This document shows positions 1 to 6,905 of a stretch of DNA of 11,518 nt, one piece after another. Both the position numbers and the translations under genes were made by a program. Below the pieces are notes generated by a model, which saw only the letters and a list, made by a program, of their open reading frames with translations, did not search any database and was not told where the DNA came from. Source of the stretch: Bdellovibrionales bacterium. GTDB lineage: Bacteria > Bdellovibrionota > Bacteriovoracia > Bacteriovoracales > Bacteriovoracaceae. Location: contig JAHFAA010000082.1 in assembly GCA_023250775.1 (NCBI GenBank), positions 1 through 11,518 on the forward strand, written 5' to 3'. How positions within the stretch are numbered: position 1 is the first letter of the stretch; the number at the start of each line of letters is the position of its first letter.

Positions 1-1230
1 AGAACAAAGTGCGGTTGCACTTGCACTTGTTGGCTGGGCAATGCTACTTCGTTGGCCTGAGATTTCAAAAGGGAGATGGTCAATCGAAACTGTTCCACAA
101 TCACAACTGAGAGTGATTCGCTCTACCGCATGCTGAAGTTCACGGACGTTGCCTGGCCAGCGATAAGCTTTGAGTAATCTGATTGCTTCGTCGGAAAAGC
201 GTTCGGCCACGGTGTGGCCTGATTCGCGCAGCCTTGCCAAAAAATGTTCCGCCAGCAGAAGAATATCTTCTTGCCGCTCACGTAATGGTGGAAGATCGAT
301 TTTGATGGTGTTGATGCGATAAAAAAGGTCCTGGCGAAATTGGCCGTTCTCAAGCAGCTTTCCGATATTCTGATTGGTGGCACAGATAAGTCGGACGTCA
401 GTTTTGACCAGGGTGCGACCACCGACGGGATAAAAGGCGCCATCTTGCAGAACTCTAAGCAACTTTGGTTGAAGATTGATACTCATGTCGCCGATTTCAT
501 CCAAGAAGAGCGTGCCTTTGTCTGCCTTTACAAAAAAACCTTGCTGGGTTTTTTCCGCGCCGGAAAAAGCGCCCTTCTCATGACCGAAGAGTTCACTTTC
601 GAGCAGATTTTCCGGAATGGCGCTGCAGTTAATGGCGATAAATGCTTTCGACGAGCGAATTCCGGCGTAGTGAATATGACGGGCCAGCACGTCTTTACCG
701 GTTCCACTTTCTCCAGAGATTAAAACAGGAAATTCTGATGAGGCCGCACGACGGGCCAAATCCATTGCCGCACGCATGGCCTTAGAGCTGGCGATGATGC
801 TGCCTTCTGAAAATTGCTTGGTGACCTCAGAGCGAAGACGAGCATTTTCCTGGAGAAGGTGGCGATGTTTGAGTGCGCGAATAATAACGAGCTCAATCTC
901 ACTGGGCTTGAAAGGTTTGCGTAAATAATCGAAGGCCCCAAGTTTCATGGCCTCCACTGCCGTTTCCACGGTGCCAAAGCCTGTGATCACAATCACGGGA
1001 ACATCGGGAGCAATATTGTGAATTCGTTTCATGCCCTCAAGTCCGTCAATATCGGGCATTCGAAGATCGGTAATCACCACGTCAGGCATCTGCTCGCCAA
1101 TGGCCTTTTCGGCCTGGATGACTGAAGACGCGACGTTGGCATCAAAGCTATTGGCATTAATAGATTGCAGGAAAAGTTCACGTGATGACTGATTGTCATC
1201 GATAAAGAGGATTTTAGCTCTGGTTGTCAC
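1..1230 (-). CDS. Sigma-54-dependent response regulator, NtrC family (3' end beyond window)
   Basis: Transcriptional activator that, once phosphorylated, would use ATP to open sigma-54 RNA polymerase at target promoters. My translation of 410 codons shows a receiver domain (about 1-120) with acidic pair D11/D12, phospho-acceptor D55 in TDLRMPD, T83 and K105. The AAA+ domain (about 143-375) has Walker A GESGTGKD at 173-180, sigma-54 loop GAFSGA at 220-225, Walker B LFLDEIG at 241-247, DLFYRI near 305 and WPGNVREL near 358. The frame is open to base 1, so the Fis-type DNA-binding helix-turn-helix lies outside the window. Start is GTG at 1230-1228, supported by GGAGG seven bases upstream and a 4-bp GTGA overlap with the kinase stop, which implies translational coupling. 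The loop has Ser where GAFTGA is usual. It is almost certainly the partner of the kinase upstream and probably controls the sigma-54 promoter at 6183-6198 (inference). Confidence 0.96.
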   Translation of the reverse strand, partial: MTTRAKILFIDDNQSSRELFLQSINANSFDANVASSVIQAEKAIGEQMPDVVITDLRMPDIDGLEGMKRIHNIAPDVPVIVITGFGTVETAVEAMKLGAFDYLRKPFKPSEIELVIIRALKHRHLLQENARLRSEVTKQFSEGSIIASSKAMRAAMDLARRAASSEFPVLISGESGTGKDVLARHIHYAGIRSSKAFIAINCSAIPENLLESELFGHEKGAFSGAEKTQQGFFVKADKGTLFLDEIGDMSINLQPKLLRVLQDGAFYPVGGRTLVKTDVRLICATNQNIGKLLENGQFRQDLFYRINTIKIDLPPLRERQEDILLLAEHFLARLRESGHTVAERFSDEAIRLLKAYRWPGNVRELQHAVERITLSCDCGTVSIDHLPFEISGQRSSIAQPTSASATALCS

Positions 1231-3191
1231 CGTTTTTCCTCCGATAGGAATCGTTGATCCGTGAGCGGCATAATAATGGTAAAAGTTGTACCCTCGTTTT
1301 CGCCAGTGTGCACTTCAATTCTTCCACCATGGAGCTCCATCACCTGATTGGCTATGGAAAGTCCCAACCCTGTGCCGCTCACACCTTTGGTGGTGAAAAA
1401 GGGATCGAAGATACGCTCGATATTTTTCGTTTCAATGCCGCCGCCCGTATCAGAGATGGAAATTTCAACCGATCGGTCGCGAGCAATCAATTCTGATTTA
1501 AGTGTGAGAATTCGTTCGTCCCGGCCGGCCATGGCATCCACGGCGTTGAGAATAATATTGATAAAGACTTGTTCCAGCATTTGCGGATCACTTTCAACTG
1601 TGACATCCAGCTCTGGTATTTGATTGATGACATCGATCTTGCCTTGATGAATCTGATATCGGCACAGTGCAAGCGCGTCGTTAATGATCGGCGCGAGAAG
1701 GATTGGTTTTAATTTTGATTCGTCTGGCCTGGCAAATTGCAAGAATCTTTCGAGCAAGGTGATGGCCTTCGTGCTTTCAGCATAGATGATCGTCGCATTT
1801 GTTTGCAGCCTTGTTTCCATCGGCAGGTCATTTGCCAGGAGTTGCCCAAAACCGGCAATTGAGTGCAGATAGTTTCCCATCTGATGGGCCAGGCCTGCAG
1901 TCATTGTTCCGATTGAAACTAGCCGCTCCTGTCGTCTCAATCGTGTTTCGATCAGGCGCTGCTCGGAGATATCTTCAATGTTTAAAACAGCACCTAAGCG
2001 ATGCTGATCTGGCCCGATCAGGGGGTGAATGCGGAAACGCACCGTCCGTTTTGCCACAAAATTCGGTGCTGTTCTTTCGAGCACTAATTCTGAACTACTT
2101 CCTTCCGCGATCACCTTCACAACCGTTTCGCGGATGACGGCACCGTCAGGCAAAAGAGCGTCTACCCCAGTTCTGGGCATAGGAGTCGCCAGGCCAGCCA
2201 ACTGTTTGATGGCGCCTTGATTGACTTGAACAATCATTCCATTTTTATCACAGGTCACGATGCCGACTTTTACGCTGCTCATGATGGACTGGAGATAGGT
2301 CATGGTGCGCTGAAGATCAGCTGTGGTCTCCATCACTTTTTCATTGAGCTTTTGGTTCATTTCCTTGAGACTCGCCATCAAGGAAGCGTTAGTTTCTCGC
2401 TCAGCTGCTAGCGACAAGGCCAGGCGTTTGAAGCGACGTTGAAGCAAACCGACTTCGTCATGAGTTTCTGGCACAACTTTTATAAGTTCTGGCCCAAAGT
2501 TGTCGTATGACATCGCGGTAACGGCGCGGGCCAGGCCTTCGAGTGGTCGGGTAATCCGTCGTACATAGAAGAAAGAAAACAACCACCCCACCACTAACCA
2601 GAACAAACCCATCACGCTGGCCAAACCGAGTTGGTGATAAATCCCATGGGCGATTTCATGGGAATGAAAACGCTGTCGAACGTGTCCCACAACATACGTG
2701 CCGCGGACGATCGGTGCGGCGACCTCGAAAAAGGAATATCCCCGCAGCAGGTCCTTCATGCGAGTACCTGCGTTGCTGGAAGTAAACACATGATCCATGA
2801 TATTTGAATCAAGCGTTCCGACCAGAGATGGGTCAGTATGCGCGATGATCATATTGTGATCATCGGTGATAGAGAGTTCCTCCAGTTCAATCTGCTGGCG
2901 CACTCTTTTTAAAATGTTGGCGAAGGCACTCGGCTTGGGATGTTCCGCCACCAACTCTACTGTTGCTGTGGCCACTCCCTGGGCCAAGATTGTTCCTTGG
3001 GTGGCCACACGATAGTCCAGCTCGACCACCGCTTCCGTGAGCAAGATAAGGGTTTGCCCGATTACGATGATCAGGATGATGGAAGTTAATCCCAGCACAA
3101 GACGATTTCTAAGATTCAGTGATTTTGGGAGTTGAGAGATTTTTGTCCACGCGGGAATCAAGGCCCCTTCCCCTTTTTGAACGAATGACAT
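1227..3191 (-). CDS. Membrane sensor histidine kinase (Cache-like sensor, HAMP, PAS, HisKA, HATPase)
   Basis: Sensor that should phosphorylate the NtrC-type regulator encoded immediately after it. Numbered from the ATG at 3191 (654 aa), it shows TM1 about 31-52, a periplasmic sensor about 55-185 whose ITDD...AHTDP...G pattern resembles single-Cache/PDC folds of DcuS/CitA type, TM2 about 188-210, HAMP about 211-265, a coiled segment, PAS about 300-412, HisKA with phospho-acceptor H436, then ATPase boxes N (near 545), G1 DTGGGIE (581), F FDPFF (595) and G2 GTGLGLSI (606). The residue after the histidine is Gln instead of the usual Glu/Asp. The start is uncertain: ATG 3191 overlaps the cytochrome gene by 34 bp and lacks a clear Shine-Dalgarno, while TTG at 3161 gives a 4-bp TTGA overlap behind AAGGGGAAGGGG and keeps both TM segments. 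The ligand is unknown; a redox-related or small-acid signal would fit the operon. Confidence 0.93.
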   Translation of the reverse strand: MSFVQKGEGALIPAWTKISQLPKSLNLRNRLVLGLTSIILIIVIGQTLILLTEAVVELDYRVATQGTILAQGVATATVELVAEHPKPSAFANILKRVRQQIELEELSITDDHNMIIAHTDPSLVGTLDSNIMDHVFTSSNAGTRMKDLLRGYSFFEVAAPIVRGTYVVGHVRQRFHSHEIAHGIYHQLGLASVMGLFWLVVGWLFSFFYVRRITRPLEGLARAVTAMSYDNFGPELIKVVPETHDEVGLLQRRFKRLALSLAAERETNASLMASLKEMNQKLNEKVMETTADLQRTMTYLQSIMSSVKVGIVTCDKNGMIVQVNQGAIKQLAGLATPMPRTGVDALLPDGAVIRETVVKVIAEGSSSELVLERTAPNFVAKRTVRFRIHPLIGPDQHRLGAVLNIEDISEQRLIETRLRRQERLVSIGTMTAGLAHQMGNYLHSIAGFGQLLANDLPMETRLQTNATIIYAESTKAITLLERFLQFARPDESKLKPILLAPIINDALALCRYQIHQGKIDVINQIPELDVTVESDPQMLEQVFINIILNAVDAMAGRDERILTLKSELIARDRSVEISISDTGGGIETKNIERIFDPFFTTKGVSGTGLGLSIANQVMELHGGRIEVHTGENEGTTFTIIMPLTDQRFLSEEKR

Positions 3192-4096
3192 TCCCAGCAA
3201 GCTTTATGAGCGTAATGGCTAATCTTATTTTTATGGCATGTGGTGCAATCGCGCGGTTTGCTTTTCCAGTCGTGAGGCCCATGACACTTTAGACAGTCGA
3301 GGTGCGCTTTAATTTTATGAAAACCGCTTTCCGACATTTTCTTGTGACATGAGGTACAGGCCACCAGTGCTTCATGCTCTTCAACGTGAGGATGGTGACA
3401 GGCCCAGCACGGAAATTTGGCCATGGGGGCATCGCTTGGAATCGGCGTCTTCATAATTCCCTGGGATTGATGACAATCGAGACAGATGGATCGGTCAGGC
3501 AGCAAACTTTCCTGATCATTTAAAAAGTTATGGCAGGAGAGACAGTGCAGACGCTCCATTCCGCCCCTTAGAAACTTGCGCTCTTTGTGACAATCCAGAC
3601 ACGATTCCGAGGCATCTTTAAAGCGATGCATGGAACGTGAATGGCACTTCAGACAGTTGATGCCTGCTTTCTTGACGTGAATTTTATGCCCGATGGAGGC
3701 ATCAATCGCCGGCCAGGCCTGGTCATGCTTTATGTGACAATCCAAACAAGAGTTGATTTCGACTTTGGGTGAATGCTTTTTTCCTGCAAATTTTGCATCG
3801 GGACTTTGATTTTGAAACATGTGGCCAACAAGCATCTGCAAGGACTCTTCCTGAGTTTCGTGATGACAAGCTTGGCAAACAACGTTCTTGTGTTCACTCC
3901 TGGTCCAGAGAGTATAGGCCTCACGTGTTTTGTGGCAAAGGGCACAGAATCCAGGATCTTTCTCGACGAAATTTTTGGTTTTGAAATAAACCCCAACGAT
4001 CACAAGCAGCATGAAAAGCGCGACGACGTTTACCACTATAAAGAGTAAACGCCGTCGACTTCCTATCGTAATCCATTCCCAGATTTTTTTTATCAA
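3158..4096 (-). CDS. Membrane-anchored dodecaheme cytochrome c
   Basis: Periplasmic electron carrier tethered to the inner membrane. The 312-residue product has one N-terminal TM helix (about 17-38) after basic residues (RRR at 14-16), with no obvious cleavage site, so it is likely a signal anchor as in NapC/NirT-type proteins. I count twelve CXXCH motifs, starting at C51, C74, C117, C148, C166, C185, C205, C230, C247, C268, C284 and C300. Many extra His residues are available as distal ligands. That is about one heme per 22 residues, typical of electron-wire cytochromes with little other fold. Start is TTG at 4096-4094, supported by AGGAG eight bases upstream; it lies 21 bp after the preceding cytochrome gene and overlaps the following kinase. 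It probably takes electrons from the cytochrome b fusion protein and passes them to a periplasmic or outer-membrane partner (inference). I cannot assign a named family; heme count and anchor are directly visible. Confidence 0.93.
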   Translation of the reverse strand: MIKKIWEWITIGSRRRLLFIVVNVVALFMLLVIVGVYFKTKNFVEKDPGFCALCHKTREAYTLWTRSEHKNVVCQACHHETQEESLQMLVGHMFQNQSPDAKFAGKKHSPKVEINSCLDCHIKHDQAWPAIDASIGHKIHVKKAGINCLKCHSRSMHRFKDASESCLDCHKERKFLRGGMERLHCLSCHNFLNDQESLLPDRSICLDCHQSQGIMKTPIPSDAPMAKFPCWACHHPHVEEHEALVACTSCHKKMSESGFHKIKAHLDCLKCHGPHDWKSKPRDCTTCHKNKISHYAHKACWECHSFKKGKGP

Positions 4097-4117
4097 ACGT
4101 TCAACTCCTGAGTCGTG

Positions 4118-5641
4118 TTACTCGCGGAGTTTTCCCTGTCGCACCAGTTCCTCATATTCTAAGGGGTGCTCATGCTTGAGTTCAGCCACCGTTAGTCGTC
4201 CGTGCAAGAAGACTCGTGACATGGGAAAAACCGCAGGCCGTAAGTGCACATTATAGAAGTGCCAGAGGAAAATTGCCATAGCGGCCAGCAAAGCTTCATC
4301 AGTATGAGCATGAAGCCCAATTTCGTAAACCCAGGTGGGCAGATATTTGGCCGCTGCTTCGGGAAAGGCACGCAGAAAACCGGAACCGGCCATGATAAAC
4401 ATACCCCAGAATACCGCCCAATAGTCGAACTTCTCGATGTAAGAGAAGCGTGCAAATTTCGGCGGGTCTTTGCGCAGCCCTAGGAAATACAGAATGTTTT
4501 GAAAAGCATCAACGAGATCCTTGGGCATTGGAAGCATGCTTAAACGCAATCTTTTCTGACCGCCTAACATGATCAGATAAACCAGATGGTAGATGCTGGC
4601 GAGGATAAGAGTGACTGCGGCAATTCGATGTACAAGTCCAGCGCCATCAATTCCACCAAAGAACTTGACCCATGAATGAGAGGCCGCAACTTTGGTCTGC
4701 CCAAGTGGCCAACCTGTCAACACAAGCATGGTGAAAGAGAAGGCCATCAAACCGTGTTGTAAGCGTTGGTGAATGTCGAAGCGTTCAACCGAGTGATGAG
4801 CATCTGGCCCTTCATGAGAGATGCGCAATGGCTGACCTTTGAACTTGCGTCGAATGGCCCCAAAAAGATCCATGGCCACATGCAGGCAAAGTGCCAAAAT
4901 GGTTAAAAAGGTAAGAAGGGCGAAAAATTTGATGGTCACAAAGGAAACTGGCTTCTTATCCCAGCTGTAAGGTTCATGGTCGATCAAAGTACCAAAGGCC
5001 GCAGTAACATTTTTATGACACTGGGAACAGACCTTTTCGCGATCAGTCTTCAAATTATTTTGGACGTGGCCACCATGACAGTCAGCGCAGCCGGGGGCCT
5101 TATTCGAACCCAGGAAAAGTTTTCTTCCATGAACGGAATGTTCGTAGGTATCGGCGATTCTTCCATGATGGACATCTTTTATCGCGCCCACCTCGAGCAC
5201 CGGTTTGCCAGTCTGCTCTCCGCCATCGTCATGGCAGATTAAGCAGCGCTCAGTAATATGTTTTCGTCGCTCGGCGGGTGCCATGGAAGCACTCGAGCGG
5301 AGAACATGTGGGTCACCGTGGCAGTCAATACAAAAAGGCAGTCCGGAGCCAGGTGCTGCCGCTTGGCCTGCGTGGGTAATCAGATCAGGCTTGCCCAGTG
5401 AACCCTCGTGGCAGTTCACACAGGAATTAAGCGCCGCCGTTTTGCTCATGCCATGACCACTTCCTGTGGGTGCCGTGAAACCTTGGTGACAATCAGTGCA
5501 CTGAACATCTTTGTGAACGCTCAGGCCTGTGTCCTGCTTGTGGCAACCCTGACACGAATTGGCGTCGTCCGCGGCAAAAGCAAAATTCATGAGTAAGTAG
5601 GTTAGAATGAAGATGAGAAATAAACGAGAACGAAGAAGCAT
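4118..5641 (-). CDS. Seven-heme cytochrome c fused to FdnI/HydC-like cytochrome b (CbcL-like quinol oxidase)
   Basis: Probable inner-membrane quinol oxidase that passes electrons to periplasmic c hemes. The 507-residue product begins with a signal peptide (about 1-23, cleavage after AFA). Seven CXXCH motifs follow at C30, C48, C74, C104, C133, C185 and C205. A membrane domain (about 230-470) has about five TM helices at 232-258, 296-313, 336-358, 405-424 and 445-467. Candidate heme b ligands are H254, H296 in RLQHG, H338, H352, H461 and H466. The ending, HLRP..FPM...LHGRL...EL..EHPLEYEEL, resembles cytochrome b subunits linked to multiheme cytochromes in Geobacter-type bacteria. Known comparisons are CbcL (c hemes fused to a HydC/FdnI-like domain) and CbcBA (separate c and b subunits). 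Start ATG is supported by GGGAGG five bases upstream. The dodecaheme gene follows after 21 bp. The physiological acceptor is unknown, and reverse electron flow into quinone is also possible. Confidence 0.92.
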   Translation of the reverse strand: MLLRSRLFLIFILTYLLMNFAFAADDANSCQGCHKQDTGLSVHKDVQCTDCHQGFTAPTGSGHGMSKTAALNSCVNCHEGSLGKPDLITHAGQAAAPGSGLPFCIDCHGDPHVLRSSASMAPAERRKHITERCLICHDDGGEQTGKPVLEVGAIKDVHHGRIADTYEHSVHGRKLFLGSNKAPGCADCHGGHVQNNLKTDREKVCSQCHKNVTAAFGTLIDHEPYSWDKKPVSFVTIKFFALLTFLTILALCLHVAMDLFGAIRRKFKGQPLRISHEGPDAHHSVERFDIHQRLQHGLMAFSFTMLVLTGWPLGQTKVAASHSWVKFFGGIDGAGLVHRIAAVTLILASIYHLVYLIMLGGQKRLRLSMLPMPKDLVDAFQNILYFLGLRKDPPKFARFSYIEKFDYWAVFWGMFIMAGSGFLRAFPEAAAKYLPTWVYEIGLHAHTDEALLAAMAIFLWHFYNVHLRPAVFPMSRVFLHGRLTVAELKHEHPLEYEELVRQGKLRE

Positions 5642-5707
5642 GCTGCCTCCCGGATAAAAAAATTATTATGTTTGTGAAGTATTAAATATCATAGGCTAGA
5701 ATTTGCA

Positions 5708-5754
5708 AACACTTACTGGGAGAAGATGCGAAAGATCATCTCCCGGTAAGTGTT
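5708..5754. repeat. Long near-perfect inverted repeat between the small membrane protein and the cytochrome gene
   Basis: Arms 5708-5727 and 5735-5754 can pair over 20 positions, with one T/G pair (5717/5745) and one mismatch (5724/5738), leaving a loop of about 7 nt. It begins 18 nt after the stop of the 118-residue gene and ends 67 nt before the cytochrome b start. On the minus strand the stem is followed by TGCAAATTC, not a T-run, so it is not a classical intrinsic terminator. It could be a weak terminator that sets relative expression, an mRNA-stabilising stem or a protein-binding dyad. The adjacent TTTGCAAA (5702-5709) is itself a palindrome. Confidence 0.7.
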
Positions 5755-5771
5755 GTTATCATGTTCCTTGG

Positions 5772-6128
5772 TTAATTTATTTTCTGTTTCACTTCTACTG
5801 TTTCCAAGGTTGCTGCAGCTTTTGCACGATTTTCTTGAATCGCGGCGATGGCCAACCCTGCTACTGTTCCGGCCAGGCTGCCAACGACTAGGAAGAAGGT
5901 CATGGCCATCAGAGCTCCTAAACCCATTCCCCCACCTGTTAAGAGGCGTGAGAAAAGTGTGGGTTCAACTGGCGTTCCGAACATTGAGCCGGCCATGATC
6001 AAGCCGATGTAACCTCCGTAGAGCAAACCAGGTACTAAGCCAATTCCCAAAAATGCCAGGAATCCTACTCCGAGTCCTGCATACATGCTGATGACGATAA
6101 CTTTCTTGTCTTGTTTTGTTGCTTTCAT
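5772..6128 (-). CDS. Small glycine-rich membrane protein, first gene of the cytochrome operon
   Basis: I do not recognise a named family for this 118-residue protein. A basic N-terminus (MKATKQDKK) is followed by hydrophobic, glycine-rich stretches at about 10-32, 33-50 and 66-97, then a charged tail (about 98-118) rich in Ala, Lys, Glu and Gln. This suggests two or three TM helices with tight Gly-based packing (GxxxG-like spacing). Start ATG has AAGGA seven bases upstream. It lies about 44 nt downstream of the predicted sigma-54 transcription start, and the cytochrome b fusion gene follows after 130 bp containing a long stem-loop. A role as an assembly factor or small subunit of the cytochrome complex is only a guess from position. 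It has no CXXCH motif and no obvious catalytic residue. Confidence 0.8.
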   Translation of the reverse strand: MKATKQDKKVIVISMYAGLGVGFLAFLGIGLVPGLLYGGYIGLIMAGSMFGTPVEPTLFSRLLTGGGMGLGALMAMTFFLVVGSLAGTVAGLAIAAIQENRAKAAATLETVEVKQKIN

Positions 6129-6182
6129 ATATCCATCCTTGTTAGTTGTTATGGCCTTTTTTATCGGTCTTGCGATTACATG

Positions 6183-6198
6183 TGCAAGGCCAATACCA
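6183..6198 (-). promoter_or_regulatory. Sigma-54 (-24/-12) promoter
   Basis: On the minus strand this reads TGGTATTGGCCTTGCA, matching the TGGYAY-N5-TTGCW consensus at every defining position and with the obligatory GG-N10-GC spacing. The C of the -12 element is at 6184, so transcription should start near 6172, 44 nt before the ATG of the 118-residue gene. A sigma-54 activator is encoded in the same gene string downstream, which raises the likelihood that the site is real. A short dyad CTTGC-N10-GCAAG (6169-6188) overlaps the -12 element. Confidence 0.8.
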
Positions 6199-6260
6199 AG
6201 ACAGTTGGCACTGTAATATCAGTTAGTTACACTACAGGAACAGGGGTTTGTCGGGAAAAA

Positions 6261-6349
6261 CCTACAGAATATTGCGTAGGGTGAAGGCAACCATTCTGGA
6301 TAACCAGACATACATTAGCTAGATGACGGGGATCATCACAAATAACCAG
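6261..6349. promoter_or_regulatory. Candidate enhancer sites for the sigma-54 activator
   Basis: Upstream of the sigma-54 promoter lie CCTAC-N10-GTAGG (6261-6280), the dyad TCTGG-ATAA-CCAGA (6295-6308) and a second ATAACCAG (6342-6349) placed 42 bp from the first copy (6300-6307), about four helical turns. These are roughly 90-175 bp upstream of the predicted start, the normal range for NtrC-type enhancers. Which of them, if any, is the site is unknown. The same stretch must also hold the promoter of the divergent peroxiredoxin gene, for which I see no convincing -35/-10 pair. Confidence 0.35.
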
Positions 6350-6383
6350 GGACAGAATTGGTGGCAACCATTACTCTCGAGTC

Positions 6384-6905
6384 ATGAAAATAAGATTAGT
6401 TGTTTTGACCATTTTGCTTTTATCACAAACTGCCTTTGGTTCTGACTTGAAAGTTGGCGATGCCGCACCTCTTTTTCAGGCCGACACCCATGACAACACA
6501 AAATTTTCCTTGGAATCAAGAAAGGGCAAGTGGACAGTTTTGTATTTTTATCCCAAGGCCGGGACGCCTGGCTGCACCAAACAGGCCTGCGCTTTTCGCG
6601 ACTCAATCAAAAAAATTAGAGATCAGGATGCGGACGTTTTTGGGGTGAGCAGTGACACTGTCGCCGATCAGGCAAAATTCCACAAAGAACATTCCTTGAA
6701 TTTTACTCTTCTGGCCGACCCGGATGCAAAAATAATTTCGGATTATGGAACCAAAATCCCCATGGTGAGGTATTCCAAGCGGGTCACGTTCATCATTAAT
6801 CCGAACTTAAAGATTGCCTCCATTGATCGAGATGTTGATCCCATGCTTGATGCCGAAAAAGTTGGCAACGAGCTCAAAACCTTGAAGGCGGCATTTAGGC
6901 CTTAG
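6384..6905 (+). CDS. Exported peroxiredoxin, Bcp/PrxQ type
   Basis: Thiol peroxidase that reduces H2O2 or organic hydroperoxides, here outside the cytoplasm. The 173-residue product has a signal peptide (about 1-19, cleavage near AFG/S) and an AhpC/TSA thioredoxin-like domain. The peroxidatic cysteine is C64 in AGTPGCT, with C69 five residues later, the spacing of atypical two-cysteine Bcp/PrxQ enzymes that form an intramolecular disulfide. The VGDAAPLF segment near the N-terminus and the late TFIINP strand are typical. Most Bcp proteins are cytoplasmic, so the signal peptide is a variation; a periplasmic thioredoxin-like reductant would be required. The ATG has only a weak ribosome-binding sequence. 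It is divergent from the cytochrome operon, with 255 bp between. Protection of periplasmic hemes from peroxide is a reasonable but unproven link. Confidence 0.92.
   Translation: MKIRLVVLTILLLSQTAFGSDLKVGDAAPLFQADTHDNTKFSLESRKGKWTVLYFYPKAGTPGCTKQACAFRDSIKKIRDQDADVFGVSSDTVADQAKFHKEHSLNFTLLADPDAKIISDYGTKIPMVRYSKRVTFIINPNLKIASIDRDVDPMLDAEKVGNELKTLKAAFRP

Noticed and set aside
340..723. Plus-strand open frame of 127 codons opposite the response regulator
   Set aside because: It is antisense to a fully conserved AAA+ domain and shows no recognisable protein features.
5702..5720. Minus-strand TTTGCA near the stem-loop as a -12 element for the cytochrome gene
   Set aside because: No GG occurs at the required spacing upstream; the match is limited to the TTGCA half.
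6206..6221. Plus-strand TGGCACTGTAATATCA as a second sigma-54 promoter, for the peroxiredoxin gene
   Set aside because: The -24 half is perfect but the essential GC of the -12 half is absent (TATCA instead of TTGCA), and it lies more than 150 bp from the start codon.
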